This document shows positions 1 through 7,677 of a stretch of DNA of 33,852 bases, one piece after another. The first letter of the stretch is position 1; each line of letters begins with the position of its first letter. The DNA lies in contig NZ_JBBBNV010000036.1 of the NCBI RefSeq assembly GCF_037137075.1, forward strand, positions 1 through 33,852, given 5' to 3'. Below the pieces are notes generated by a model. It searched no databases, was not told the origin of the DNA, and saw only the letters and a list, made by a program, of their open reading frames with translations. The stretch comes from JBBBNV01 sp037137075 (lineage in GTDB: Bacteria > Bacillota > Bacilli > Paenibacillales > NBRC-103111). The position numbers and the translations under genes are program-made.

Positions 1-343
1 TTCGTGCTTTCAGTGTATCACATCGCTTGGTAAGATTAACCTGTTAACGTTGAGGTATTTGAGATTTTAAGCACTAGTTCTCTGATCGCCGATCCCTTTC
101 AAACAATTTCAATATCTTGCTCATCTATTCGGAATTGCGTACAAAGGCACCATTTTGAGGTTATACTGTTCGTGCCGGAAGCCTTCTGTTCCCTGGGAAA
201 AATCGGCGTCCGGTCCGATGCCCTCTTATTGCTTTGCTGTTCTTACTGTTCAAAACAGATTTGCAAGTCTCCAGGCAGCCTTGAAAAAGAAAGACTGTTC
301 TCACAGCAACATAGTAATTCCACAAATACTGGAGGAAACTCAA
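1..343. other. Left-edge non-coding stretch
   Basis: No convincing gene lies before the ogt start; reading frames here lack ribosome binding sites and resemble no family I know. The stretch should hold the ogt promoter, but I found no -35/-10 pair with good spacing and no clear Ada-type operator. Confidence 0.5.
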
Positions 344-892
344 ATGAACCATCCGATTCATTCGCCTATTTATTGGAGCCTGCTGACATACGAGGACTGG
401 CGCTTACACATGGCAGCTACTCCCGCAGGCCTGTGCTTTGTCGGTTCTCTGAATGCGCCCTGTTCTGAATTGGCCGCTTGGTCTCAAGCCCGCTTCAAGA
501 GCAGGACGCTGATCCGGGACGACGTGCAGCTTCAGCCATACGCCGCCGAATTGCTGGAATATTTGCAGGGCGGCCGCCAGCATTTTACCGTTGCTTCTGA
601 TTTGCACGGGACAGCGTTTCAACTGGCGGTATGGGATGCGCTTGACGGCATTCCTTACGGGCAAACCGTATCTTATTCCGACATCGCCCGGCAAATTCAA
701 CGACCGGCCGCAGTCCGCGCGGTCGGCGCTGCGATTGGCGCTAACCCGTTGTTAATCACCGTGCCGTGCCACCGCGTTATCGGTAAGAATGGGGCGCTTA
801 CCGGCTATCGGGGAGGCATGGAGATGAAAAATCTGCTGCTGCGGCTGGAGAAAAACGGCTTGCTTGCCGAAGGAGGCCTGCAGCATGCCTGA
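344..892 (+). CDS. ogt: Methylated-DNA--protein-cysteine methyltransferase
   Basis: Suicide repair protein that moves the alkyl group from O6-alkylguanine (and O4-alkylthymine) in DNA to its own cysteine. The 182-residue product has the family's active-site motif PCHRVIG with Cys142, preceded by the DNA-binding helix region RAVGAAIGANP carrying the arginine finger, and followed by TGYRGG and a Leu-rich C-terminal helix. Length and layout fit the Ogt/MGMT family. An upstream TTG extension of the frame is rejected because ATG 344 has GGAGG eight bases before it. The last eight bases overlap the next gene, so the two are probably translationally coupled. The partner gene and the convergent glycosylase gene support a role in alkylation repair. 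No Ada regulatory domain is present. Confidence 0.93.
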   Translation: MNHPIHSPIYWSLLTYEDWRLHMAATPAGLCFVGSLNAPCSELAAWSQARFKSRTLIRDDVQLQPYAAELLEYLQGGRQHFTVASDLHGTAFQLAVWDALDGIPYGQTVSYSDIARQIQRPAAVRAVGAAIGANPLLITVPCHRVIGKNGALTGYRGGMEMKNLLLRLEKNGLLAEGGLQHA

Positions 893-1598
893 GCGCTTAG
901 CGGCCCGCATCGCGGGAATGGATTGGGATTCCTTGCAAGCGTCGCTGGACGAGCACGGATATGCGAAGCTGCCTGCTCTGCTTCATGAAGCGGAATGCTC
1001 CGAGCTTATCGCTTCGTATGAGGACGAGGAAACATTTCGAAGCTCGATTTCCATGGCCCGTTACAACTTCGGAATCGGGGAGTACAAGTATTACAACACC
1101 CCGCTTCCGGCTTTGCTGCAGCTGCTGCGAGAGGGATTGTACCCGAATCTGGCCCGGGCAGCCAACCGCTGGCTGGAGCAATTGGGCCATACAGCCGGTT
1201 ACCCCGCTCAGCTGCCGGAGTTTCTTGATCAATGTCATGCTTCCGGGCAGAACCGTCCGACCCCTTTGATTTTGAAATATGAGAAAGGCGGCTATAACTG
1301 CCTGCATCAGGATTTGTATGGGGATGTTTTTTTCCCGTTTCAGGCGGTATTTTCCCTGAATCAGCAAGGCGAAGATTATACGGGCGGGGAATTCCTTCTT
1401 GTAGAGCAGCGGCCTCGGGCCCAAAGCCGGGGACATGTCATTAGCCTGAATAAGGGGGAAGGACTCCTCTTTCCGACCCGGCATCGCGCCGTACCGGGGA
1501 GCCGCGGCTATTACCGGACGACGCTCCGGCACGGAGTAGGTACAATCACATCCGGGACCCGGTACAGTCTTGGTATTATTTTTCACGATGCCGAATAA
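885..1598 (+). CDS. 2OG-Fe(II) oxygenase of the Oxygenase-NA (DUF2086) family
   Basis: Predicted iron and 2-oxoglutarate-dependent dioxygenase of 237 residues. It matches the Oxygenase-NA family along its length: a GEYKYY block, CHASGQNRPTPL, CLHQDLYG with metal ligands His141 and Asp143, TGGEF, RAQSRG, a distal His (probably His200), and the C-terminal block RYSLGIIFHDAE. The family is annotated by prediction as acting on methylated nucleic acids; I know of no firm biochemical proof. ATG 885 is chosen over the TTG at 864 because AAGGAGG lies just upstream of it, inside the end of ogt. Overlap with ogt and proximity to a 3-methyladenine glycosylase gene support an AlkB-like repair role, which remains an inference. 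Confidence 0.88.
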   Translation: MPERLAARIAGMDWDSLQASLDEHGYAKLPALLHEAECSELIASYEDEETFRSSISMARYNFGIGEYKYYNTPLPALLQLLREGLYPNLARAANRWLEQLGHTAGYPAQLPEFLDQCHASGQNRPTPLILKYEKGGYNCLHQDLYGDVFFPFQAVFSLNQQGEDYTGGEFLLVEQRPRAQSRGHVISLNKGEGLLFPTRHRAVPGSRGYYRTTLRHGVGTITSGTRYSLGIIFHDAE

Positions 1599-1695
1599 CG
1601 CGGTGGCACCAAGCAGCACATCACCCCGTTTATATTCATGGGCTGTATCGAGCAGCCAGTGCTATTAAATCACGCTATAAACAATGAACACAGCT

Positions 1696-2124
1696 TCATC
1701 GCTTCATGCCGCGTATTGTTTTTTTCGTCTCCGGGCTCACACGAAGCGACTCTGTAATTTTTTGCAGCGCCTTATTGTATGTGAAATCGTCCAGGGAGCA
1801 GCTAGTCAAATACGCCATCGTTACCCCAGGATGCTTCACAAAGCAGATCGATACGGCCCACGCAACCGCCATGTTGACATAGTAGCCGTCATGTCTGATG
1901 CCATCCAGCCGCTGCAGCATAATTTCCTCGAAGAACTCATCATCCGCCTGCTGCAGATAGGATCGCCAGTCGCCCTTTGCGATCCGTTTGGCCAATTTAC
2001 GCAGCTCCGGCAGCCGGACCCCCAGCATGTGATGAATGTTCATGTTCGGAATCAATGCCGCTGAAAACCTGCGGTACTCTGCCTCCGCGAGCGCAAATAA
2101 CTGTTCTTTTATCGAATGTTCCAT
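1696..2124 (-). CDS. AlkD/COG4912-like DNA alkylation repair protein, internally shortened
   Basis: Reads as both ends of a COG4912 HEAT-like DNA alkylation repair protein. The N-terminal part has IGVR-like GVRLPELRKLAKRIAKGDW and FEEIMLQ; the C-terminal part has HDGYYVNMAVAWAVSICF, LDDFTYNKALQKI and a terminal MKR. Family members are usually about 215-235 residues; this one is 142. EEIMLQ (to about residue 71) runs straight into RLDGIRHDGYY, so about 75 residues seem to be missing in frame. From memory the missing part carries the W-x3-D pair (NWAVCD-like) that corresponds to the base-handling Trp and Asp of AlkD. The protein may be inactive or a minimal HEAT scaffold. Start ATG 2124 has AAGGAAG upstream and lies 19 bases after the glycosylase stop, so it is the second gene of a minus-strand operon. 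Confidence 0.8.
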   Translation of the reverse strand: MEHSIKEQLFALAEAEYRRFSAALIPNMNIHHMLGVRLPELRKLAKRIAKGDWRSYLQQADDEFFEEIMLQRLDGIRHDGYYVNMAVAWAVSICFVKHPGVTMAYLTSCSLDDFTYNKALQKITESLRVSPETKKTIRGMKR

Positions 2125-2143
2125 GTTCCACACGCTTCCTTCC

Positions 2144-2761
2144 CTACTCAAAGGAAATCTCCCACAAGTATATGGAAGCGACAGAGCCGAATGGCGAATA
2201 ACGGTGGCGGTACTGCTCAAACTGCGCCTTATTCAGGGAAGGCAGCTGGTACAGCTTCATCATCCCGCGGCGAATCGCAATGTCCCTCCAGCTGACAATG
2301 TCCGGCCGCTCCATAGCATGAAGCAGCAGCATCTCCGCTGTCCATGGGCCGACACCCTGCAATGCCGTCAGCCTCCCGATGACTTCCTCATCCGGCAGCT
2401 CATGCAGCTCGTCCAGATTAAACGCGCCTTCGGCAGTAAGCTGCGCGATGTGATGAATACAAGCCGCTTTGTTCATTGTTATCCCGCACGCTTGAATAGC
2501 ATCTGCGGACTGTCCGGCGAGCCGTTCGGGGGTTATAGCTCCGAAGCGCAACTGCATACGTTCCCAAATGGTCTGAACAGCCTTGGCTGAAATAAGCTGG
2601 CCGACCATAGCATACACCAGTGCGGTGAACAAATCGGGAATAACGGTCCGCTCCACCCTGCCCATCCGCTTTATAGCCGCTCCTAATACCGCATCAGCAC
2701 TGCATAAATAACGAAGCTCTTCCTGACCGTAGTCGAAATTTTTCGTTTTGACGGCCTGCAA
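2144..2761 (-). CDS. DNA-3-methyladenine glycosylase II (AlkA-like)
   Basis: HhH-GPD superfamily base-excision enzyme of 205 residues that would remove 3-methyladenine and related alkylated bases. The helix-hairpin-helix is visible in LQGVGPWTAEMLL, followed by the region with the likely catalytic Asp160 (SWRDIAIRRG) and a C-terminal PFGSVASIYLWE segment. It lacks the extra N-terminal domain of E. coli AlkA, as many Firmicutes homologues do. The start is TTG 2761, supported by AAAGGAGG seven bases upstream; there is no suitable ATG. It is the first gene of the operon with the AlkD-like gene and converges on ogt. A plausible promoter with a 10-bp palindrome in its spacer lies about 110 bases upstream. 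Confidence 0.9.
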   Translation of the reverse strand: MQAVKTKNFDYGQEELRYLCSADAVLGAAIKRMGRVERTVIPDLFTALVYAMVGQLISAKAVQTIWERMQLRFGAITPERLAGQSADAIQACGITMNKAACIHHIAQLTAEGAFNLDELHELPDEEVIGRLTALQGVGPWTAEMLLLHAMERPDIVSWRDIAIRRGMMKLYQLPSLNKAQFEQYRHRYSPFGSVASIYLWEISFE

Positions 2762-2869
2762 GCTCTCCCTCCTTTGCTGCTAGCTTCTTTCTGCGTTTCT
2801 GCTGTTACCCGATTCCTGCTGCCGCATCCCCTGCACCTTATACAACCCGGCTCACTGCCGTTTAGTAAC

Positions 2870-2898
2870 ACTATACCTGATCAGGCACCAGTTGTCCG
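2870..2898 (-). promoter_or_regulatory. Putative promoter of the alkA-like operon with palindromic spacer
   Basis: On the minus strand CGGACA, 17 bases, TATAGT. The spacer contains the perfect 10-bp palindrome CCTGATCAGG (2876-2885), which could be an operator. The -10 is good and the -35 is mediocre. Prediction from sequence only. Confidence 0.4.
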
Positions 2899-3003
2899 GT
2901 TCAGCGAATAGAAGCGCAAGATAACGAAATTGGAGCTTTGCTTGTTAAGCCTGCCCGCACGGCTTCTACAAGGGAAGACATATCCCCCCCTTCACACAGC
3001 AAA

Positions 3004-3110
3004 GCACCGCGCCGGGAGCAGCACGCGGTGCCTCACAAAGCAGTTCAAGCGCGACTCCCCACGGGCTAAGGCTGCCGTTCCCGTACGGGCCCGCTCCCAG
3101 CGCGCGGTGC
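3004..3110. repeat. Dispersed intergenic palindrome, compound copy
   Basis: 3004-3031 is a hairpin with arms GCACCGCG and CGCGGTGC and a loop containing GGGAGC. The downstream half-copy at 3093-3110 has the complementary core GCTCCC followed by CGCGCGGTGC, so the whole 107 bases can also pair as one large inverted repeat. The same arms and core recur at 7091 and 13439. Confidence 0.7.
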
Positions 3111-3202
3111 GGCAAAATACCACAAGGGTGTGCCAGCTCTGTTAGAGCCGCCATTTTTCGGACTCTCCGGCCGTCTGAATGTTCATGCTCACAGAAGCCG
3201 GT

Positions 3203-4687
3203 TTAGTGTGCAGACGCTCGCTTTCCTTCCATCCCTTGTGGAGGAACAGCCCGTTTCAGGAAAAAAGCAGTGAGCCAAGCCATCGTAACCAGACCGAAGG
3301 CAAGCAGGAAAGCGCTTTTCATGCCGGCCATCTGCGCCAAAATTTTCAGCATCGATTGATCCGTCGTCGCCTCGGCAGACTCCAAAAACCGCCTGGAGCT
3401 GTTCGTCATCATGGTAACGAGCAATGCCGTCCCGATAGCGCCGGCCACCTGTTGAAGCGTGCTGATAATCGCTGTTCCGTGGGTGTATAAGGCAGGAGGC
3501 AGCTCATTTAGCGCGTTGGTCATCACCGGCATCATCAGCATGGAAATTCCTAGCATCAGCAGGGTATTAAAAATCATGATTGTGCTGTAAGAGGTCGATA
3601 AATTAAGATAAGCGAATTGCCACAGCGTATTGCCAATCAATGTCAAGCCTACAACCGCCAGCCACTTGGCCCCGAATTTGTCGAACAGCCGCCCCGTAAT
3701 CGGAGACATAATCCCCATAATAATTCCCCCGGGCAGCATAACGAGGCCTGCTTCAAACGAGGTGTAGCCTAGCGAATTTTGCAGAAACATCGGCAGCAGC
3801 AGCATCGCGGAAAACATCGCCATCATCACGACCATCATAATGAGCGTGGACATCCGGAATACATGATAGGTAAACACCTTTAAATTGAGAAGCGGCTCCT
3901 TCAGCGTCAATTGCCGCCAGATAAATAGTCCGAGCGAGACTGCACCGAGCGCCACAGGCGCTATCACTTGCGCTCCGGTCCACCCGCCGTGGCCTTCGCC
4001 CGCGCTGCTGAAGCCGTACACAATCCCGCCAAAGCCGACGGTAGACAGCAGCAACGAAAGCACATCGATGCGCGGCTTCGTCGTTTCGGTTACATTTTTC
4101 AATCTCATCATGGCAAAAAGAATCACGAATATTGCGATCGGCACCACGCCGTAAAACAGAACACGCCAGCTGAAATGCTCGACAATAATACCTGATAACG
4201 TCGGACCGATAGCCGGGGCAAATGTAATGACAATCCCGATCGTTCCCATTGCCGAACCGCGCTTTTCCATCGGAACGATAGAGAATACGACATTGGTCAG
4301 CAATGGGAACAGCAGACCGGTGCCCGCTGCCTGCAGCACCCTTCCCGCGAACAGCAAGGCAAATCCCGGAGAAATCGCCGCGATACAAGTGCCTGCAGTA
4401 AACAGCCCCATAGCGGTAAGAAATAGACTCCGTGTTGTAAAACGCTGCATTAAGAAGGCGGTGACCGGAATAAGTACGCCGATAACGAGCAGATAGCCGG
4501 TTGTCAGCCATTGTGCCGTGCTTGGCTCAATGCCGATATCCGCCATTATTTTGGGCAGCGCCACCGTGAGCAGCGTTTCATTTAATATCGCAACGAATAC
4601 TCCCAAAATCATAACCATCACAACTATAAAATTGCTCCTGCTACCAAACGTGCTTCCATCATGATGAGTTGAGCTTTGATTTACCAC
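3203..4687 (-). CDS. MFS multidrug efflux transporter, DHA2 (EmrB/QacA-like) family
   Basis: Proton-coupled drug/H+ antiporter of 494 residues in the cytoplasmic membrane. About 14 hydrophobic helices are visible, with the family's early motif LNETLLTVALPKI, the loop-2/3 region QRFTTRSLF, and motif C-like APAIGPTLSG in helix 5, which marks antiporters. The C-terminal helices end in KRAVPPQG. The start is probably GTG 4687, which has AAAGGGGAAG upstream; ATG 4705, six codons earlier and with only a weak AGGAA, is the alternative. The open frame upstream of that has no signal. It diverges from the VOC gene at 4923. Substrate cannot be told from sequence. No adjacent TetR or MarR regulator is present. 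Confidence 0.88.
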   Translation of the reverse strand: MVNQSSTHHDGSTFGSRSNFIVVMVMILGVFVAILNETLLTVALPKIMADIGIEPSTAQWLTTGYLLVIGVLIPVTAFLMQRFTTRSLFLTAMGLFTAGTCIAAISPGFALLFAGRVLQAAGTGLLFPLLTNVVFSIVPMEKRGSAMGTIGIVITFAPAIGPTLSGIIVEHFSWRVLFYGVVPIAIFVILFAMMRLKNVTETTKPRIDVLSLLLSTVGFGGIVYGFSSAGEGHGGWTGAQVIAPVALGAVSLGLFIWRQLTLKEPLLNLKVFTYHVFRMSTLIMMVVMMAMFSAMLLLPMFLQNSLGYTSFEAGLVMLPGGIIMGIMSPITGRLFDKFGAKWLAVVGLTLIGNTLWQFAYLNLSTSYSTIMIFNTLLMLGISMLMMPVMTNALNELPPALYTHGTAIISTLQQVAGAIGTALLVTMMTNSSRRFLESAEATTDQSMLKILAQMAGMKSAFLLAFGLVTMAWLTAFFLKRAVPPQGMEGKRASAH

Positions 4688-4859
4688 AAATACTTCCCCT
4701 TTCATTTCCTGAAATGTTCCTTGGTCTGCGTGCTGCTGAGAATCCTTTCTACATGATAGCAAAAACCGGACACCCCCATTTCTAATCCATTGCGATCTTG
4801 TCCTGTCCTTGCCGCTATTATTTCCGCAAACACCCTTAGCCCTTATCGTTTGCTGGGTA

Positions 4860-4889
4860 TGGACAATTTTATCAAGGTTTGCGCATAAT
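4860..4889 (+). promoter_or_regulatory. Putative promoter of the PhnB-like gene
   Basis: TGGACA, 18 bases, CATAAT, about 33 bases before the start at 4923. Reasonable sigma-A-type match by eye. Confidence 0.4.
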
Positions 4890-4922
4890 AAAGTGAATCC
4901 ATCCAGGAAGAGAGGCTTGATC

Positions 4923-5354
4923 ATGGCTGTGCGTTTGATTCCTTATCTAGTGATGAATGGTAACGCAAAGGAAGCGATCCAATTTTACGAGTCGGCCCTG
5001 GAAGCACAGATTGTCGCGCAAATGTCGTTTGGGGATATGCCTGAAAATCCGGAATTCCCTCTGCCTCCTGAAGCGAAAAGCTTACTCTCTCACGCGCTGC
5101 TTAAGGTAGGTGAAGCGGAGCTTATGTTTTCCGATACGTTCCCTGGCCAGCCGCATCAAGCCGGCAATCAAGTCACCATCTGTATCTCGACCGACGATCC
5201 TGGAACATCCAAAAGGTTCTTCGAAGCCCTTGAGCACAATGGACAAGTCCAAATGCCGCTGCAGGAAACCTTCTTCAGTCCGGCCTATGGAAGCGTCATA
5301 GACCAATTCGGCGTCACCTTCCAAATCTTCACCGAGGCTGGCAAGCAGAAGTAA
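4923..5354 (+). CDS. VOC-superfamily protein, PhnB-like
   Basis: A 143-residue member of the vicinal-oxygen-chelate fold in the PhnB / 3-demethylubiquinone methyltransferase-like branch. It begins RLIPYLVMNGNAKEAIQFYESAL, the usual first beta-alpha unit, and contains MFSDTFPG, QVTICIST and a C-terminal second module ending in YGSVIDQFGVTFQIF. These proteins often lack full metal-binding sets and most have no known substrate. ATG 4923 follows GAGAGG; the longer frame upstream has no ribosome binding site. It stands alone, divergent from the efflux pump and followed by a strong hairpin. Confidence 0.85.
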   Translation: MAVRLIPYLVMNGNAKEAIQFYESALEAQIVAQMSFGDMPENPEFPLPPEAKSLLSHALLKVGEAELMFSDTFPGQPHQAGNQVTICISTDDPGTSKRFFEALEHNGQVQMPLQETFFSPAYGSVIDQFGVTFQIFTEAGKQK

Positions 5355-5383
5355 CAGGCAGCTTTGCCGCGCATGATACAAGC

Positions 5384-5421
5384 AACCGGCTCTGCGCGCA
5401 TTGCCAGCGGCAGAGCCGGTT
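5384..5421 (+). terminator. Hairpin terminator after the PhnB-like gene
   Basis: Twelve perfect base pairs, AACCGGCTCTGC with GCAGAGCCGGTT, around a 14-base loop, 30 bases after the stop. No real U-tract follows, so efficiency is uncertain. Confidence 0.6.
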
Positions 5422-5517
5422 TACGGAGCGATCAGCTTTAGTCGTTACCAGCCCTTTGAATTTTACGTCATCATGCACACAAAGAGAAGAGGAAAAATTA
5501 ATTAAAGGAGATTTGTA

Positions 5518-6138
5518 ATGAAGCTGCTTATTTTTGGCGCTGCAGGACGCGTGGGACGGGAGCTTGCGGCACGAGCTGCTGCTGACGGCCACCTGACAAC
5601 CGCTTTTGTCCGAAATCCGGGGAAAATGTCCCTTCAAGCCCCGAACTTGACCATCATTCAAGGGGACGCCTGTGAGAAACACGATGTCTGGCAGGCTGTT
5701 CAGGGGAAAGACGCTGTGATTAGCGCGCTAAGTACAGACGGAGGCTCGGTGTTGACAATATTTACGCCTATGCTTATCGCTGCCATGAAGGCGCATGGAA
5801 TCAAGCGCGTGGTTACTATCGGTACGGCCGGTATTTTAGACAGCCGTGAGCATACCGGATTGCTGCGCTACGAAACGCCGGACTCCCGCCGCTCCTCCAC
5901 CCGGGCTGCCGAGGAGCACCGACGGGCGTGGGAGCAGCTGGCGGGCTCCGGACTGGAGTGGACCGTTGTCTGCCCCACCTATTTGCCCGCCGGGGAACGT
6001 ACGGGCATCTACCGTGTCGAGCGGGATTATCTGCCTTTCGGAGGCACGTCCATCTCCGTCGGCGATACCGCCGAGTTTGCCTATGACGAGCTTGCCGCCA
6101 AGCAATTTATCGGCGCGCGGGTCGGGCTTGCTTATTAG
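5518..6138 (+). CDS. NAD(P)-binding atypical SDR oxidoreductase (YwnB/NmrA-like)
   Basis: A 206-residue Rossmann-fold protein. The dinucleotide-binding motif GAAGRVG starts at residue 7, close to the GxxGxxG pattern of atypical SDRs. It continues with FVRNPGKM, GDA, AVISALST, and VVTIGTAGILDS in the position of the catalytic strand; there is no classical YxxxK, as is usual for the NmrA/SDR_a5 branch. B. subtilis YwnB is the closest relative I can name. The start has AAAGGAG eight bases upstream. It is a single gene, converging with the phosphoesterase gene without a clear terminator between them. The substrate is unknown; flavin or quinone reductase activity would be a guess. Confidence 0.82.
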   Translation: MKLLIFGAAGRVGRELAARAAADGHLTTAFVRNPGKMSLQAPNLTIIQGDACEKHDVWQAVQGKDAVISALSTDGGSVLTIFTPMLIAAMKAHGIKRVVTIGTAGILDSREHTGLLRYETPDSRRSSTRAAEEHRRAWEQLAGSGLEWTVVCPTYLPAGERTGIYRVERDYLPFGGTSISVGDTAEFAYDELAAKQFIGARVGLAY

Positions 6139-6204
6139 ATCCGTACATCCGCCGCTCATACATTGTTAATATTTTCCAGGACCACAATGGTTTAAGGACT
6201 GCTT

Positions 6205-6927
6205 TTAATTGATGCGGCCATTCCGGACCACCCGGGACATCATCTCCGCATTGGGATATCCGGCTTCTTCATACTGCTTCACCACTTGCTCCACTTCAAA
6301 AGGAACACGCTCTATCGACGTGCGAATCGCTCCCGCTTCGATCTCCAGAATCCCATACGAAGCTTTCGCCATCCCGTCAAAAGGCAGCCCTACGCTTCCG
6401 ATATTCATTAGCACCTTCCCGTCGATAAACCGGACATAGGGCCGGTGAATATGAGCATAGATGTACACATCCGCGTCCGCTCCCGACATTAGCTTCGCTT
6501 TAAGCTGCGCCTCCTCCGTGCCAGGAAGGACAATCTCAAACAAGCTGTCCGGCGTGGCATGGAAGGCATGTATCGAAACTCCTTCAACTTGCAGCTGTAA
6601 TTCGGTCGGCAAACCGTCTAAATAATCGATATCCTCCTGCGCCAATTGCGAAACGATCCAGTGACGCTCCCGGTTCATCATCTCCAGTGCCTGATCAGGC
6701 GCCTCACCCGGGCGCACCCCTCGAACGGTCCACGCATCAGCATTCCCCTTAATCACCTCTGTGTGTAAAGCACGAACCCGTTCCAAAGCCCGTTTTGGTT
6801 CCGGTCCCCGGTAGCACAAATCGCCGAGCACCATAATCCGGTCCACCGCTTTCTTCCGGATGTCCTCTAGTACAGCATCAAGTGCAACGGCATTGCCGTG
6901 TATATCCGATATGAACGCTAATCTCAT
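6205..6927 (-). CDS. Metallophosphoesterase, YfcE/Icc-like
   Basis: A 240-residue calcineurin-like phosphoesterase with all metal-binding blocks: SDIHGN near the N-terminus (Asp8, His10), GDLCYRGPEP, GNADAW in place of GNHD/E, a lone His in AFHATP, and AHIHRP as the GHxH block. This fits bacterial enzymes of the diadenosine-polyphosphatase / phosphodiesterase group, but the true substrate is not visible. The start at MRLAFISD (ATG 6927) is chosen because the family begins there; AAAGGAG lies 12 bases upstream, and a TTG at 6933 has more usual spacing. It converges with the oxidoreductase gene. Confidence 0.88.
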   Translation of the reverse strand: MRLAFISDIHGNAVALDAVLEDIRKKAVDRIMVLGDLCYRGPEPKRALERVRALHTEVIKGNADAWTVRGVRPGEAPDQALEMMNRERHWIVSQLAQEDIDYLDGLPTELQLQVEGVSIHAFHATPDSLFEIVLPGTEEAQLKAKLMSGADADVYIYAHIHRPYVRFIDGKVLMNIGSVGLPFDGMAKASYGILEIEAGAIRTSIERVPFEVEQVVKQYEEAGYPNAEMMSRVVRNGRIN

Positions 6928-7266
6928 ATCCAAATCCATCTCCTTTCCGCCGCCTCAGATTCAGATACATTCTACCACCTTCCCTTGAAATAGCAACTTC
7001 CTTGCCAGGGGCTCAAACGATGATCCGTCTGAACGTCGCATGGCGGCTGCTGATGGATTCGACCGCGCTCAAAGCATCAGCACTTCTTCCGCACCGCGCG
7101 CAGCTCCCAGCGCGCGGTGCGGTGCGGGAGTGATTGCTTGCGCCAGCAAGCTTCTCTCATCACGTCTACGATCCTTGTAAAGGCGAGCCCTATGAACTAC
7201 TGTTATCCTGCTTCATCATCCATGCTGAAAAGCTTCATTTGAAGCGTCACCGGTTTGCCCGGCGTA
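6928..7266. other. Intergenic region with palindromic repeat
   Basis: No gene. It contains the palindrome at 7091-7120, a small GCTTGC/GCAAGC hairpin at 7136-7151, and a GCTTCA/TGAAGC inverted repeat near 7226-7241 that could end the dockerin-like transcript on the minus strand. Confidence 0.5.
7091..7120. repeat. Dispersed intergenic palindrome, best copy
   Basis: Ten perfect base pairs, GCACCGCGCG with CGCGCGGTGC, around a loop CAGCTCCCAG. It shares arms and the GCTCCC/GGGAGC core with copies at 3004-3110 and 13439-13468. No U-tract, so it is not a standard terminator. Confidence 0.75.
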
Positions 7267-7499
7267 CTATCTGTTTGTCAATTGCTTCATAATCCATTCC
7301 GCGTCAAGAGCATCAAGGATGCCGTCTTCATTCATGTCCAGCATCCAGATTTGATCGCTGGTGAGCGTGACAGTTCCTTTCAAAGATTTATAAATGATCA
7401 GCGCATCCGCGGCCGTTATTTTTCCGTCTCCGTTGGCGTCTCCCTTAAGCAACACCGTTCTCACAAAAATCTCACTAAAGCATCAACGTTCGTCAGCAT
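7267..7499 (-). pseudogene. Orphan dockerin-like module, frameshifted or fragmentary
   Basis: The frame 7267-7464 encodes GDANGDGKITAADALIIYK and, 20 residues later, LDMNEDGILDALDAEWIMK. These are the two calcium-binding F-hand repeats (DxNxDGxxxxxD) of a type I dockerin-like domain, normally found at the end of secreted enzymes or surface proteins. No enzyme is attached. In-frame initiation would need GTG 7464, which has no ribosome binding site. ATG 7499 has AGGAG upstream but is in another frame; adding one T in the TTTTT run at its end would join it to the dockerin frame. So this is either a decayed standalone dockerin gene or the tail of a lost larger gene. No signal peptide is visible. 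Confidence 0.6.
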
Positions 7500-7610
7500 G
7501 CTGCTCCTGATATTCGTTTTCTGGCCGCGGCAGCCGGGGTGCAAAACGGCCGATTACGGCCGCCTATCGGCATTACAGGCTGTAAATGCAAGGAATGTCC
7601 TGTTTTCGCA

Positions 7611-7640
7611 TTGAGTTGTTCCCGCCTTACCGCTTATAAT
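7611..7640 (+). promoter_or_regulatory. Putative promoter of the ABC-F gene
   Basis: TTGAGT, 18 bases, perfect TATAAT, about 38 bases before ATG 7678. Confidence 0.55.
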
Positions 7641-7677
7641 ATACAAGAATAAAACTTTAGAAGAAAAGGTGTCATGC

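Larger units (their letters stand above)
2762..3202. other. Intergenic region with GC-rich palindromes
   Basis: No gene seen. It contains the putative glycosylase promoter and, at 3004-3110, members of a dispersed palindrome family listed separately. No clear U-tract terminator was found for the efflux gene that ends at 3203. Confidence 0.5.

Noticed and set aside
897..1619. Long minus-strand frame opposite the Oxygenase-NA gene
   Set aside because: It has no family resemblance or ribosome binding site, and the plus-strand gene is supported over its whole length.
3753..4511. Minus-strand frame of 252 codons inside the efflux gene
   Set aside because: Alternate frame of the transporter, with Arg- and Ala-rich composition and no motifs.
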